Notes under the pieces: model-generated
The model's database searches: none
The model's input: only the letters and a program-made list of their open reading frames with translations
Told to the model about the DNA's origin: nothing
Assembly (NCBI GenBank): GCA_903813345.2
Contig: CAIIXF020000003.1
Coordinates: 18,180,931-18,244,930 of the forward strand
Source: Owenia fusiformis
Taxonomy: Eukaryota; Annelida; Polychaeta; Sabellida; Oweniidae
Direction: 5' to 3'
Length of the DNA stretch: 64,000 bases
Translations under genes and position numbers: made by a program
Shown here: piece after piece, positions 46,588-58,735 of the stretch
How the letters are laid out: each line of letters opens with the position of its first letter
Position numbering within the stretch: the stretch's first letter is position 1

Positions 46588-47016
46588 GTTTGGAGTTGTT
46601 CAACATCGATTGCGAATATGTTGTTGACTGACTCCCACACACTTTGAATACAATTCATAGATGTCGCGTTGGTAGTAAGTATCATAGCACTGATCAATCA
46701 ACAGCGTCAGGGTTCTGAACAGCGTCTTCAACTTTCCACCAACTCCTGACCTCACGATATGTCAACGTATTACCGAGCAGCCATGTCTGCAACAAGATGG
46801 CATGCACCACACGCATTCAAAGTTCTCCTTTCAACATGTTATTCAATAGAAACGCATTGCACATGCACACTTTGAATCTGAATCTTGTCACTACTTAACA
46901 TCCGATGAAACGTTAAACGGGAGTAGTCTAGGCAACTGGAACATAATTCAAATACTCAGTCCTGAACTCGTAAGAATCTGTTTCATTTAAAAGAGGTCGC
47001 AATGATAATGATAATA
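46588..47016. other. non-coding DNA
   Basis: No gene is visible. The sequence is less AT-rich than average and contains CAAGATGGC near 46792, a YY1-like word. Confidence 0.45.
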
Positions 47017-50000
47017 GACAGGTTCCAATTCAAATAATTCAAGTTTTTGAGGCATTTTTTAGAAAAAGCAACAGACCTATTTTTACTAGATCAGTTTTTC
47101 ATGCTGATAAAGATATTAAAAGATGACAGCTCAACGGGGTGGTCACAACACTAAATTTGGGCATTTTTACCCCCCTAGGAAAATATTCTAGGGGGTACTA
47201 TGAAACTAGTTCATAACTCAAAGGATATATGAGCTATTGTTCTGAGTTGTACACCATACATTGCTAGTACAAATATGAATACTATCCTTAAGTTATGGGT
47301 TGATACCCTTATTGGTCTCAGAAAAATACAAAAAACAGGAAAAAGATACGCAATTTTTGTCCTGCCAATTTTATATTTGTAGCTTCAAGCACAATATGAG
47401 AGCTTTAACAGCTCATAGTAGTATTTTAAAAACATTTCCAAGCTATGTGTGGTATTGTAATACATCTATTTTAGTTATAAAGTACTATTTTGTAATTTTA
47501 ATATGACTTTATAGTGCCCTACCCCTGGAAAATTGAAGTAAGTGGATGTGGTGTATTTTATCATTTTGCAGCATTAAGTTAGAAACATGTATTGATAGAC
47601 ACCAAATCAATAAATTCATACCATCATCAAATGTTAGGTGACATTCTAATTCATTTATTACTAGAATATAGGACTTAAGATATTTTATAAGTTTTCAATT
47701 AAGTACATGTATCATAATGAAATCTAGTGTAATCACATACTAGAGAGGTTGGCATACAGTCTGGACATTGACATAAAGTCTAAACATTATAATCATCAAT
47801 TGATCTCATTTGAGCAACTAGACTATGGTGGTCATCATGCACAAGTAATGTACAGTAGAACCTGCTAAGTGGAACACCTCCGTAAGTGGAACACCTCCCA
47901 AGTGGAACACCTTTTCAAAGTCCCGTTTTAAAAACCCATTGACTTAATGTTAATTGAACCTCTGTAAGTGGAACACCTCCAAACTTGAACAGTGAACACC
48001 CCATATTGAAAAATTAACCTGTTAGTGGAACAGTCAATTTCCATAGATTTCAATATTGATATGTGTAAACAGAATTAATCTCCTTCAATGATATCTGGGT
48101 ATGAAAACAGGTAATACTGTGAAAATTGGCAAATTAGGATTTTAATGGATTAACCTCCTGTAGAGGTCAACATGTGATGCAACCAATAATTAATTTGATA
48201 ATCAGCAAATTAGGATTTCATAAGATTTTCATTCAGAAAATTGGATTAACCTCCTGTAGAACTGGACACGTGATGCTACCACTAATTAATATCCCTTGCT
48301 GTTTGTTTCAAACTTAATAAGTAAGATTAAAAATGTCATTTAAAAACAATTGAATTATTAGCAGTAGGAACAAGTCTTTAAAACTTAATTGCCTAATCAT
48401 TGTACCTGAGACTGGCACAATTAGGAGGATTAAGAATGTCAGAAAACATTTTTTGGCAGGATGAGGAGGATTAAGAATGTCAGATACCTTTTTGAGTAAA
48501 ATAAATGGATTATTAATGGTATATACCTGCCCTGTAATGAAGGGAGAATCATATTTCCAATGATACATATAAATCCTATATTTGATCTTGTATGTTCCCT
48601 GCGAAACCAAAACCTCCGTAAGTGGAACACCTTCTAAGTGGAATGCTTTGTGGCAGAATGGAGTGTTCCACTTACACAGGTTCTACTGTATTAACATAAT
48701 AATGTTATAAAGGAGCATTTAGGTTATCGCAAACAACTTCAGACAATTCTAACTTGAATTATGAATATTTTCTGACCATGAACATGGGTATATCTTTTAG
48801 ATCTATTCATTATCTTCAAGAAAAGTAAATATAATGATTAATCAGACCTAAGTGATATTAAAGGGAATGGCCCAATCAACATACTTTTTACTAAAAATGT
48901 TGACCTAATTTTCACCAAAGATGCAACCTTTAATTATATTGTCCGATTGACTTTATTATCCCTGTATACCCTGACTTCATGGTCAGAAAATAGTCATAAT
49001 CAAAGATATAACTGTCTGAAATTGTTTGTGATAGCTTACCTGAACCTTTCCAGGTCAAATCAGGAGTGACAAAATTATTTCCTCCAAATTTTTGACATGT
49101 CTTCAAATACGATAATATTTTCTTCATAAGATAGAGTGTCACTTGTGAAATTTATTGATTGACCTGAGATCGTACCATATCTTTATGACAAAGAAGCGAA
49201 ATAGCCATATTTAACTTTAATGATGTTTTTTAATTGTTGTTTGCCACTTTTCGACAATTGTCAAAATTTGGGGTTTTGGGGGAGGGGTACAATTAGGTTA
49301 AAAAATTCACCCGATTCAGACTATCCTTAAATGAGCACTGATTCACCCGAGAGCATAACTTTTTCAAAACATGTAAGTGTTATTTTTGGACCACTCACAT
49401 TAATGTTTCGTCTAATTTTCCCTCAGAGTTTCATCATCATTGTCCAAATGTTATGCCATATTTGTTGAGATATATGGATGTTCATTATTAAAATCTTGCC
49501 TTCCTTTGCAGTTGGAAAAGATTCGGCATTAGGTGTTATAAGTCCCAGAGCACGATAAATAAAAAATAACAACAAAATGACATAGAACTGATAGATGTTT
49601 TCTCCTGTGCGTGTCAGCCTTGGTCTACCAAGTTGCTATTCAGTAGGAAGAAACTCATTTTTCAGTTTCCATTTTAATTTCCTGACAAATAGGGCGATCA
49701 TCCCAGGATTTTTTCTATGATCTATGTGTCGCCATAGCAACTTCTGTTTTAGAGAACAATAGAACAATAGAAAAGATTACTTTACCATAATTTTAATCAT
49801 CCCACATTGTAGACATATTTAGAATTAAAAATATGAAGAGAATGACAAAACCCCTTAAAACACATTTCTTAGGAAACAAATAGTGTCGTATTCTTGTTAC
49901 TATGGCAACAGAGTTTTTTCTTTTTGTCATTTTTGTCATACAGATTACTTATCATACCAGGACCAAATCCTGAAAATTTGAATTCAGTATCTTCATTAGT

Positions 50001-50782
50001 ATCTTAGATATATAGGTTTATTATAGTGTCCCCTGCAGATTTTATCGGATTATATAAGGAAAATGCTCTGAAGAGGGTTGCCCAAGGATGCTACTTAACA
50101 GTTCTGGTATTTTCCCAACCCTCTATTCATGGGAATAGTTAACCATTGTAAAGCTACTCATGGTTAACTGACAGAATTGATTGTATCTTCAACTAAGAAG
50201 ACAATAAAATGTTAAAATCAGAAGAAAACCACACCAACTTTCTTCTATTTACCAGGGGTAGGGCACTATAAAGTCATATTAAAATTACAAAATAGTACTT
50301 CATCACTATAATAGATGTATTACAATATCACATATAGCTTAGGAATGTTGTTAGAATACTACTTTGAGCTGTTTAAGTTATCATATTATGCTTGGAGCTA
50401 CAAATATAAAATAAGCAAGAAAAAAATGACAAAAATTGCATATTTTTTTCAAATTAATTGTATTTTTCCGAAACCAACAAAGATATCAACCTATAACTTT
50501 AGGGTAGTATTCATCTCTGTACTAACAATGTATGCTGTAGAACTCAGAACAATAGTTTATATATCCTTTGAGTTATGAACTAATATTATAGTACCCCCTA
50601 AAATAATTTCACAGGGGGGTAAAAACGCTAAAATTCAGTGTCGTGACCACCCCGTTGAGCTGTCATCTTTTAATATCTTTATCAGCATGAAAAACTGATC
50701 CAGAAAAAATAGGTCTGTTGCTTTTTCTAAAAAATGCCTCAAAAACCCTTTCCCTTGAGATATTCTGAAATTGGAACCTGTC
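47017..50782. mobile_element. 3.77-kb element with ~560-bp inverted repeats
   Basis: The ends GACAGGTTCCAATT and AATTGGAACCTGTC are flanked by TA. Inverted repeats run from 47017 to about 47576 and from about 50210 to 50782. Some blocks are identical (GATGACAGCTCAACGGGGTG), others diverged. No transposase-like ORF is present, so the element is non-autonomous. A pogo-like element is nested inside, and the remaining core is AT-rich. The TA flank suggests Tc1/mariner-type cutting, but TA is common and weak as evidence. Confidence 0.7.
47853..48688. mobile_element. pogo-like element (GTGGAACACC family), copy E, nested
   Basis: CAGTAGAACCTG at the left and CAGGTTCTACTG at the right form perfect 12-bp inverted ends, each flanked by TA. 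Arrays of AAGTGGAACACCTCC lie inside both ends. At 836 bp it is the longest family member here, but no transposase fragment is recognisable. Confidence 0.75.
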
Positions 50783-52462
50783 TATAACAGGGATGTTAAG
50801 TTACACTTTTAAAAAAATAGTACTTTCGTGTACGCATATGATCCTCTATGGATTAGTAATTCCATTTGAACTGTTTACTTGGCCGATTGAGTATAAAGGT
50901 ATTTGGTAAATAATTGTAATTTGGTCCCTGAAAAAGTGAATTGAGATGAGGACACAGTAGTCCCAGGGGGTCGAAATATTACCAGCACGCTCATGTACAG
51001 GTTCTCTTAAATAACGTATAACTAACCTCCCAACTACTACTACATCGACAATCGTGGGTATTCTCTCCGAATACTAATCTTTTGTATATACTATAAACTG
51101 TATCTGATGGATCAATTTATGAATTAATTTATACTAATTTATATTATATTTAATTTATATTAATTCATGAATAAATTTATATGCTTGCAATTTTGCGAAT
51201 TTCTGCAATGGTAGAAATAACATGTCAACGAAGCATCAAAATACAAGAGGTCACATTCACTCACTAGCCAACAAGTTATCCAAAATATACTTTACAGTTC
51301 CATCTAAAATCCTTTTATTCTTTTGAAGTTAGTTTTTGCGATTGAAACAAAAGCATACAAAACAGTTGATGAATTCATATTTTTTACGAAATTAATTTCT
51401 ACATGGATTGACTCAAGTGCCCTATTTGCAGCTTTTGGAAATTAAACGGTCATACACGAATAGACCATGAATAATTAAATCTGAATGATGACAAAGTAAC
51501 AATGGTTAATTAGCCAATATCTAAAAAACAACCCCCGGGTAATGACTTAATGTAAAACTTCATAGATACCAACGAAGTGTTCCAACTACATTAATCACCC
51601 GATGCTCCAACAATATTGTGCGCAACAGTAAACGCACTTGATGGTAAATAACTTGAAATAAAACAAGGGATTAACATGCAAAATGTCAACACCTGCCATT
51701 TGTTGCAGACACAGAACGCCAAACACCAACCATCGAACACCGTCCACACTATTTGAAGTAATATAAGTTTTCTAATATAGCGGAATGGCCCTAACGCTAT
51801 ATTGCATTCTGCCTTCTGTTGCTTAAGCCTCAGTCGTGTATTTGTTGTAGATATTAATAAATTGCTACCCATTGTTTTGGGGTTACCATTTTGTATTTCA
51901 GAATAATTAACTAGTTTTGTAAGCATACGACGATTTAGTTATTTTCCAAATTGAATCTGCAAGTAGCATGAGGTACTTTAGGATTTATTTGGTTTATGTT
52001 TATCCTTTTTTGTTCTTTCTTTTATGAAATACTTATATTATTGTTATTCTATTTTTTGATACATATTTTAAACAATCTTGTTTGGTAAGATATCTGGAGC
52101 TAAAACCTGTATAGCATGCATCATTTTCTTCAGAAAGAATTATGCAGTGCGTCGAAAGCAAAATTGTCAGCGTGTAACATGTAACATGAACATGTACGTA
52201 CTACGTAACACTGAAACTGAACTGGTATTGAAGAGCATACAAAAGTATGCGCGTTGTAGATTACAAGAGGACAGATTATCAATACATAATTATTTTTATT
52301 TGGGAGACCGGGTCGGTATTTAAGGATTTTAGGCAGAAAATAGTAAATCTGCGGAATAATGTTACTTTTTTATTTATAGAATATCATTTTGTTAGGTGAG
52401 TACATGCTTGTATATTTGCATATTGTGTGACTAAACTTATTGTTTATGAATTTCAGTGTTGT
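50783..52462. other. AT-rich non-coding DNA
   Basis: No gene is visible. AATTTATATTAAT-type low-complexity sequence lies near 51110-51185, and the dispersed repeat copy is at 51656-51708. Confidence 0.5.
51656..51708 (+). repeat. dispersed repeat shared with 13073-13125
   Basis: Same orientation and wording as the copy at 13073 (GCAAAATGTCA, ACCTGCCATTTGT). The flanks differ, apart from CCAAACACCAACC-like sequence downstream. Confidence 0.6.
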
Positions 52463-52578
52463 TTATTAGGAGGCCCTCCTGAAAGGGCCTCCTATAGCTT
52501 TTGTAGCTTTTCTTTATTCTTTATTAGGAGGCCCTCCTGAAAGGGCCTCCTATAGCTTTTGTAGCTTTTCTTTATTCT
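52463..52578 (+). repeat. two tandem GC-rich hairpins, 58-bp period
   Basis: Each copy has a 10-bp stem AGGAGGCCCT / AGGGCCTCCT around a 6-base loop (52468-52493 and 52526-52551), inside TTATTAG...CTATAGCTTTTG. The flanks match those of the AGACTCCAGAT hairpins just downstream although the arms differ. I read them as the 5' ends of a related rolling-circle family. Confidence 0.75.
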
Positions 52579-52594
52579 TTATTCTTTATTTATT

Positions 52595-52843
52595 AGACTC
52601 CAGATGAAAATCTGGAGTCTATTGCTTTTGCCAGTTTTCTTATTATTAGACTCCAGATTGGAAATCTGGAGTCTATTGTTTTTGCCTGTTTTCTTATTAT
52701 TAGACTCCAGATGAAATCTGGAGTCTATTGTTTTCGTCAGTTTTCTTATTCTTATTCTTATTCTTATTAGACTCCAGATGAAATCTGGAGTCTATTGTTT
52801 TCGTCAGTTTTCTTATTAGACTCCAGATGTAAATCTGGAGTCT
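52595..52843 (+). repeat. five successive 5'-terminal hairpins
   Basis: AGACTCCAGAT, 3-6 loop bases and ATCTGGAGTCT recur at 52595-52620, 52648-52674, 52702-52726, 52769-52793 and 52818-52843. Each is followed by ATTG(C/T)TTT(T/C)G and TTTTCTTATT. Loops differ while arms are conserved. The last hairpin leads into a full unit; the first four look like 5' ends cut short. Confidence 0.85.
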
Positions 52844-52979
52844 ATTGTTTTTGCCAGTATTCTTTATTATTATTCTCTCCCAGTTTTCTCGATAACCATA
52901 AGGTTTCCAATAAAGATCATTATTCAGTCAATTTATGTCCAGTATCTAGTTCCTCGGAAATTGGGTCAAATTTTTATCT

Positions 52980-52992
52980 AGGTCAAAGGTCA
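52980..52992 (+). promoter_or_regulatory. AGGTCA direct repeat (DR1), conserved in all eight units
   Basis: AGGTCAAAGGTCA is two AGGTCA half-sites with one spacer base, the consensus bound by RXR-, HNF4- and COUP-TF-type nuclear receptors. Identical copies are at 54380, 55846, 57432, 58849, 60804, 62564 and 63304, each about 110-190 bp from the unit start. Binding is untested. Confidence 0.5.
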
Positions 52993-53936
52993 AGAACTAG
53001 GTCAAATCTTACATTTTCAACATTCTATCAATTATCTTCGTCGTTATTTATCGAAACGTCTTCGTCTTTTTTTCATCATGTAGCTTAGAGAAAGCCCTTT
53101 CATAAGTGTCCCTGTTTTTTTTAATTACCCTTACCAATTTTGAAATATGGCGTCCAGAAAGTAGGTCAAAACAAAAGTTCTCCAAATTCAGGGTATGAGT
53201 TATGAATTAGGGGTAGAATTTTGTCAGGAATCTGAATCTGCAATTCAAATTTTGATCAGACTTTCGGTTCGGTAGTTCTGGCGTTTTGAAAGCTCAAGTC
53301 AATGGGAAAAAAAGATTTTTTGAAGTGAAGAATACGAAATGTAGACTGAGTTCAGCTTCATATAATCAAAGCCTTTAAAAGAAGGGGACCTCAAAAGCCA
53401 CATAGCTTCAAAATTTGGACACCAAAATGCCTAGGTCAAAATCTAGGTCAAATTCAAAGTTTTTTCTTATTTTTGCGATTCTGACACTACACTTTAATTA
53501 TATTCTTCGAAATTTTGTATACATGTAGCCAAGAGTGTGCTTATAGCGTGAGCTTTTTGCCGTCAGAAAGTATTTTGACCCACTTTTGAGATATGGTGTC
53601 CGAAAAGTAGGTCAAAATAAAAACTTCTCCAAATTTAACGTTTGAGTTATGAATTAAAAATAGAATTTTCTCAGAAATCCGAATCTGCAAACCAAATTTC
53701 GATCCGACTTCCGGTTCCGAAGTTATGGCGTGTCCAAAAAGTAGGTCAAAATAAAAAAATCGCCAAATTTAACGTATGAGTTATGAATTAGGGGTTGAAA
53801 TTTGTCAGGAATCCGAATCTTTTTTTCAAATTTAGATCCGACTTCCGGTTCGGAAGTTATGGCGTTTTGAAATTTCGGAAAATTGATCTGATGGATCCTG
53901 ATAGAAAGTCAAGAGTAGAGACGAAAATATTGAAAA

Positions 53937-54135
53937 ATTCATCCATCCATCCTTCCTATCTAATCCTATCCTTGCTATCTATCCTTCCTTCGTATCCTTT
54001 CCTTCCTATCCTTCTTATCCTCTCCTATCATATCCTTTCTTCCTATTCTGTTCTATCCTATCCTTCTTTCTTATTCTATCCTATCGTTCCTTCCCATTCT
54101 ATCCTATCCTACCTTCCTATTTTATCCATCCATCT
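53937..54135 (+). repeat. pyrimidine-rich TATCC/ATCC microsatellite, unit 1
   Basis: It has imperfect CTATCCTTCC and ATCC repeats on the plus strand. Similar tracts sit at the same place in units 2, 4, 5 and 6. Open frames here are artefacts of the repeat. Confidence 0.85.
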
Positions 54136-54254
54136 TATTCTGGATGACTCAGCTTATTCTGGATGACTCGGCTTATTTTAGATGACTGGGCTTAATAAAA
54201 AAAAGTCTAGATCTGGAGTCTGAAATTGAACTTCGTTCAATTTCCAAAGTCTAG

Positions 54255-55655
54255 TTCTTATTCTTATTATTATTCTAAACCAGTTTTCTCAATAACCATA
54301 AAATTTTCAGTAAAGTCAGTCATTTGGTCAATTTAGGTCCAGAATCTAGTTCCTCGGAAATTGGGTCAATTTTTTATCTAGGTCAAAGGTCAAGAACTAG
54401 GTCAAATCCAGTACTTTGTCACTTTTTTCGATTTTCTCGGTCGTCCTTTAATATTTTCGATCCAGGTTTTTTTCATTGTGTTCCTTATAAAAAAGTAGAA
54501 AACCTAGAGTCGATTTAGTTTTTTGATATCTCAAATCGATTTCGAGATATCAGTGTCCGAAAACGAGGTCCAAAAAAAAGTTCTCCGAATCAAATGTCCA
54601 GGATATTGGTCTTATAGGAAATTTTCTCAGGATTCCGAATCTGAAAACCAAATTTGAATCAGACTACCGGTTCGGAAGTTATGGCGTTTTGAAAACTCAA
54701 AAATCGCTAAATTTGGTGCCCATGTTAAGTCAATGGGAAAAAAGATTTTTTTGAAGTGAAAAATACGGAATATAGACTGAGTTCAGCTTCATATAATCAA
54801 AGCCTTTAAAGGAAGGGGACCTCAAAAGCCATCTAGCTTGGAAATTTGGACACCAAAATGCCTAGGTCAAAATCTAGGTCAAATTCATAGGTTTTCCTTA
54901 TTTTTTCGATTCTGATACTACACTTTAATTATATTCTTCGAAATTGTGTATACATGTAGCCAAGAATATGCTTATAGTGTTAGCCTTTTGCCGTCAGAAA
55001 GTATTTTGACCCACTTTTGAGATATGGTGTCCGAAAAGTAGGTCAAAATAAAAAATTCTCCAAATTTAATATATGAGTTATGAATTAAGGGAAGAATTTT
55101 GTCAGGAATCTGAATCTGCAAACAAAATTTCGATCCGACTTCCGGTTCGGAAGTTATGGCGTGTCCAAAAAGTAGGTCAAAATGAAAAATCTCCAAATTT
55201 AACGTATGAGTTATGAATTAGGGGTAGAATTTTGTCAGGAATCCGAATCTGCAAACCAAATTTCGATCTGACTTCCAGTTCGGAAGTTATGGCGTTTTGA
55301 AATTTCGGGAAAAATCGATCTGATGGTATCCTGATAGAAAGTCAAGAGTAGAGAAGAAAATATTGAAAAATTCATCCATCCTTCCTATCTCATCCTATCC
55401 TATCCTTCCTATCTATCCTTCCTTCGTATCTTTTCCTTCCTATCCTTCCTATCCTATCCTATCCTTTCTTCCTATTCTATCCTATCCTTCTTTCTTATTC
55501 TATCCTCTCGTTCTTTCCTATTCTATCCTATCCTACCTTCCTATTTTATTTATCCATCTTTTTCTGGATGACTCAGCTTATTCTGGATGACTCGGCTAAA
55601 AAAAAGTCTAGATCTGGAGTCTGAAATTGAACTTCGTTCAATTTCCAAAATCTAG
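54255..55655 (+). mobile_element. Helentron-like unit 2
   Basis: The 5' hairpin is absent; the unit begins TTCTTATTC directly after CTAG of unit 1. Its 3' end has ATCTGGAGTCT at 55612-55622, the GAAATTGAAC stem-loop at 55623-55645 and CTAG at 55652-55655. The core has monomers about 475 bp apart and DR1 at 54380. Confidence 0.7.
55373..55560 (+). repeat. pyrimidine-rich microsatellite, unit 2
   Basis: Imperfect CTATCCT/TTCC repeats lie just before two copies of the 19-bp TTCTGGATGACTC(A/G)GCT(T/A)A unit. Confidence 0.85.
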
Positions 55656-57315
55656 TTATTCTTTTTATTATTAGACTCCAGATTGAAAATCTGGAGTCTA
55701 TTGCTTTTGCCGGTTTTCTTATTATTATTATTCTTTCTCTCTTGTCACGTTTTCTCGGTAACTAGAAGGACTTACTTAAATCTGCTAACACAGTCAACTA
55801 GGTAATGAGGCCTAGTTTCTGGGAAATTAGGTCAACTTTTTATCTAGGTCAAAGGTCAAGAACTAGGTCAAATCGTGGTTTTTCACTATTTTACAAGTTT
55901 TCTCAGTCGTCCTTCGGTATTTTCACTCCGGGTTTTTTTCATCATGTTCCTTAGAAAAAGCTTATTACGAATGGTAAACCGTTTTTTGATTACTCTTACC
56001 GATTTTGAGATATGGTGTCCGAAAAGTAGGTCAGAACATAAAAAGTTCTCCAAATTCAACGTGTGAATCATCATATAAGTGTAGAATTATCTCAGGAATC
56101 CGAATCTGCAAACAAAATTTCGATCCGACTTCCGGTTCGGAAGTTATTGCGTTTTGAAATCTCAAAAATCGCTAAATTTGGTGCCCATGTTAAGCCAATG
56201 GGAAAAAATACTTTTTCGAAGTGTAAAATACAAGATATAGACTGAGTACAGCTTAACATAATGAATGCCTAGAAAAGAAGGGGACCTCAAAAGCTACATA
56301 GCTTCAAAATTTGGACACCAAAATGCCTAGGTCAAAATCTAGGTCAAATTCATAGTTTTTCCTTATTTTTGCGATTCTGGCACTACACTTTTAGGATTTG
56401 CTTCAAAATTTTGTATACAGGTAGCAAAGAGTGTGCTAATAGTGAGAGCCTTTTGCCGTCAGAAAGTATTTTGACCCACTTTTGAGATATGGTGTCCGTA
56501 AAGTAGGTCAAAATAAAAATTTCTCATAATTTAACTTATGAGTTATGAATTAAGGGTAGAATTTTCTCAGGAATCCGAATCTGCAAACCAAATTTCAATC
56601 CGACTTTTCGTTGGGAAGTTATGGCGTTTTGAAAGATCAAAAATCGCTAATTTTGGTGCCCCATGTTATGTCAATGAGAAAAAAGATTTTTTTGAAGTGT
56701 AAAATACCAGATAAAGACTGAGTACAGCTTAAGATTCTGAAAGTCTATAAAAGAAGGGGACCTCGAAGGCTATCTAGCTTTAAAATTTGGACACCAAAAT
56801 GCCAAGGTCAAAATCTAGGGCAAATTCATAATTTTCCTTATTTTTGCGATTCTGACATTACACTTTAATGATTTGCTTCGAAATTTTGTATACAGGTAGC
56901 AAAGAGTGTGCTTATAGTGATAGCCTTTTGCCGTCAGAAAGTATTTTGACCCACTTTTGAGATATGGTGTCCAAAAAGTAGGTCAAAATAAAAAAATCTC
57001 CAAATTTAATGTATGAGTTATGAATTAAGGGTAGAATTTTCTCAGGAGTCCGAATCTTTAAACCAAAATACAATCTAACTTCTGGTTAGATAGTTATAGC
57101 GGTTTGAAGTCTCGAAAAGTCGATATGATGATATCCCCATGTTAAGCCAATGGAGTCGAAGATAAAAAATGGAGAGTTGTCTAAATGTCTAAATTCTAGC
57201 TGACTCGATCAGCTTATTCTGGATGACTCAGCTTACAAGTATTCTGGATGACTCAGCTTAAAAAAAGAATTAAATCTGGAGTCTTAAATTGAACTTGTTC
57301 AATTTACATGTCTAG
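55656..57315 (+). mobile_element. Helentron-like unit 3 (variant subfamily)
   Basis: It starts with a full hairpin at 55673-55699. Its 3' end has ATCTGGAGTCT at 57274-57284, AAATTGAAC/TT/GTTCAATTT at 57286-57305 and CTAG at 57312-57315. It lacks the microsatellite. Its 5' part (CTCTCTTGTCACGTTTTCTC) is nearly the same as unit 8 and unlike the other units, which defines a second subfamily. Confidence 0.7.
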
Positions 57316-58735
57316 TTATTATTATTCTAAACCAGTTTTCTCAATAACCATAAGGTTTTCAGTAAAGTCAGTCATTTGGTCAATTTAGGTCCAGAATCTA
57401 GTTCCTCGGAAATTGGGTCAAATTTTTATCTAGGTCAAAGGTCAAGAACTAGGTCAAATCCAGTACTTTGTCACTTTTTTCGATTTTCTCGGTCGTCCTT
57501 CAATATTTTCGATCCGGTTTTTTTTTCATTGTGTTCCTTATAAAAAAGTAGGAAACCTAGAGTCGATTTAGTTTTTTGATATCTCAAACCGATTTCGAGA
57601 TATCAGTGTCCGAAAACGAGGTCCAAAAAAAAGTTCTCCGAATCAAATGTCCAGGATATTAGTCTTATAGAAAATTTTCTCAGGATTCCGAATCTGAAAA
57701 CGAAATTTGGATCTGACTTCCAGTTCGGAAGTTATGGCGTTTTGAAAACTCAAAAATCGCTAAATTTGGTGCCCATGTTAAGTCAATGGGAAAAAATATT
57801 TTTTTGAAGTGAAAATTACGGAATATAGACTGAGTTCAGCTTCATATAATCAAAGCCTTTTAAAGAAGGGGACCTCAAAAGCCATCTAGCTTCACAATTT
57901 GGACACCGAAATGCCTAGGTCAAAATCTAGGTCAAATTCATAGGTTTTCCTTATTTTTTCGATTCTGACACTACACTTTAATTATATTCTTCGAAATTCT
58001 GTATACATGTAGCCAAGAATATGCTTATAGTGTTAGCCTTTTGCCGTCAGAAAGTATTTTGACCCACTTTTGAGATATGGTGTCCGAAAAGTAGGTCAAA
58101 ATAAAAAATTCTCCAAATTGAATATATGAGTTATGAATTAAGGGTAGAATTTTGTCAGGAATCCGAATCTGCAAACCAAATTTCGATCCGATTTCCGGTT
58201 CGGAAGTTATGGCGTGTCCGAAAAGTAGGTCAAAATAAAAATTCGCCAAATTTAACGTATGAGTTATGAATTAGGGGTAGAATTTTGTCAGGAATCCGAA
58301 TCTGCAAACCAAATTTCGATCCGACTTCCGGTTCGGAAGTGATAGCGTTTTGAAATTTCGAGAAAAATCGATCTGATGGTATCCTGATAGAAAGTCAAGG
58401 GTAGAGAAGGAAATATTGAAAAATTCATCCATCCTCCTATCTCATCCTACCCTATCCTTCCTATCTATCCTTCCTTCATATCTTTTCCTTCCTATCCTTC
58501 CTATCCTATCCTATCCTATCCTATCCTTTCTTCCTATTCTATTCTATCCTATCCTTCTTTCTTATTCTATCCTATCGTTCTTTCCTATTCTATCCTACCT
58601 TCCTATTTTTTTTATCCATCTCTTTCTAGATGACTCAGCTTATTCTGGATAACTCGGCTTATTCTGGATGACTCGGCTAAAAAAAGTCTAGATCTGGAGT
58701 CTGAAATTGAACTTCGTTCAATTTCCAAAATCTAG
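57316..58735 (+). mobile_element. Helentron-like unit 4
   Basis: No 5' hairpin; it begins TTATTATTATTCTAAACCAG like units 2 and 5. Its 3' end has ATCTGGAGTCT at 58692-58702, a stem-loop at 58703-58725 and CTAG at 58732-58735. Confidence 0.7.
58424..58620 (+). repeat. pyrimidine-rich microsatellite, unit 4
   Basis: It includes an almost pure run of five CTATC units near 58500-58530, then mixed TTCC/TATCC repeats. Confidence 0.85.

Larger units (their letters stand above)
52818..54254 (+). mobile_element. Helentron-like non-autonomous unit 1
   Basis: The unit starts with the AGACTCCAGAT hairpin and ends with subterminal ATCTGGAGTCT (54211-54221), a 10-bp stem-loop GAAATTGAAC/TTC/GTTCAATTTC (54222-54244) and CTAG (54251-54254) before TT. 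Subterminal inverted repeats, a microsatellite, a 3' stem-loop and insertion at TT are the marks of Helentron-derived HINE/DINE-1-like elements. It holds no Rep/helicase sequence. Confidence 0.7.

Noticed and set aside
47300-47506. 68-codon ORF in the left inverted repeat as an element gene
   Set aside because: The corresponding strand of the right inverted repeat does not keep the frame.
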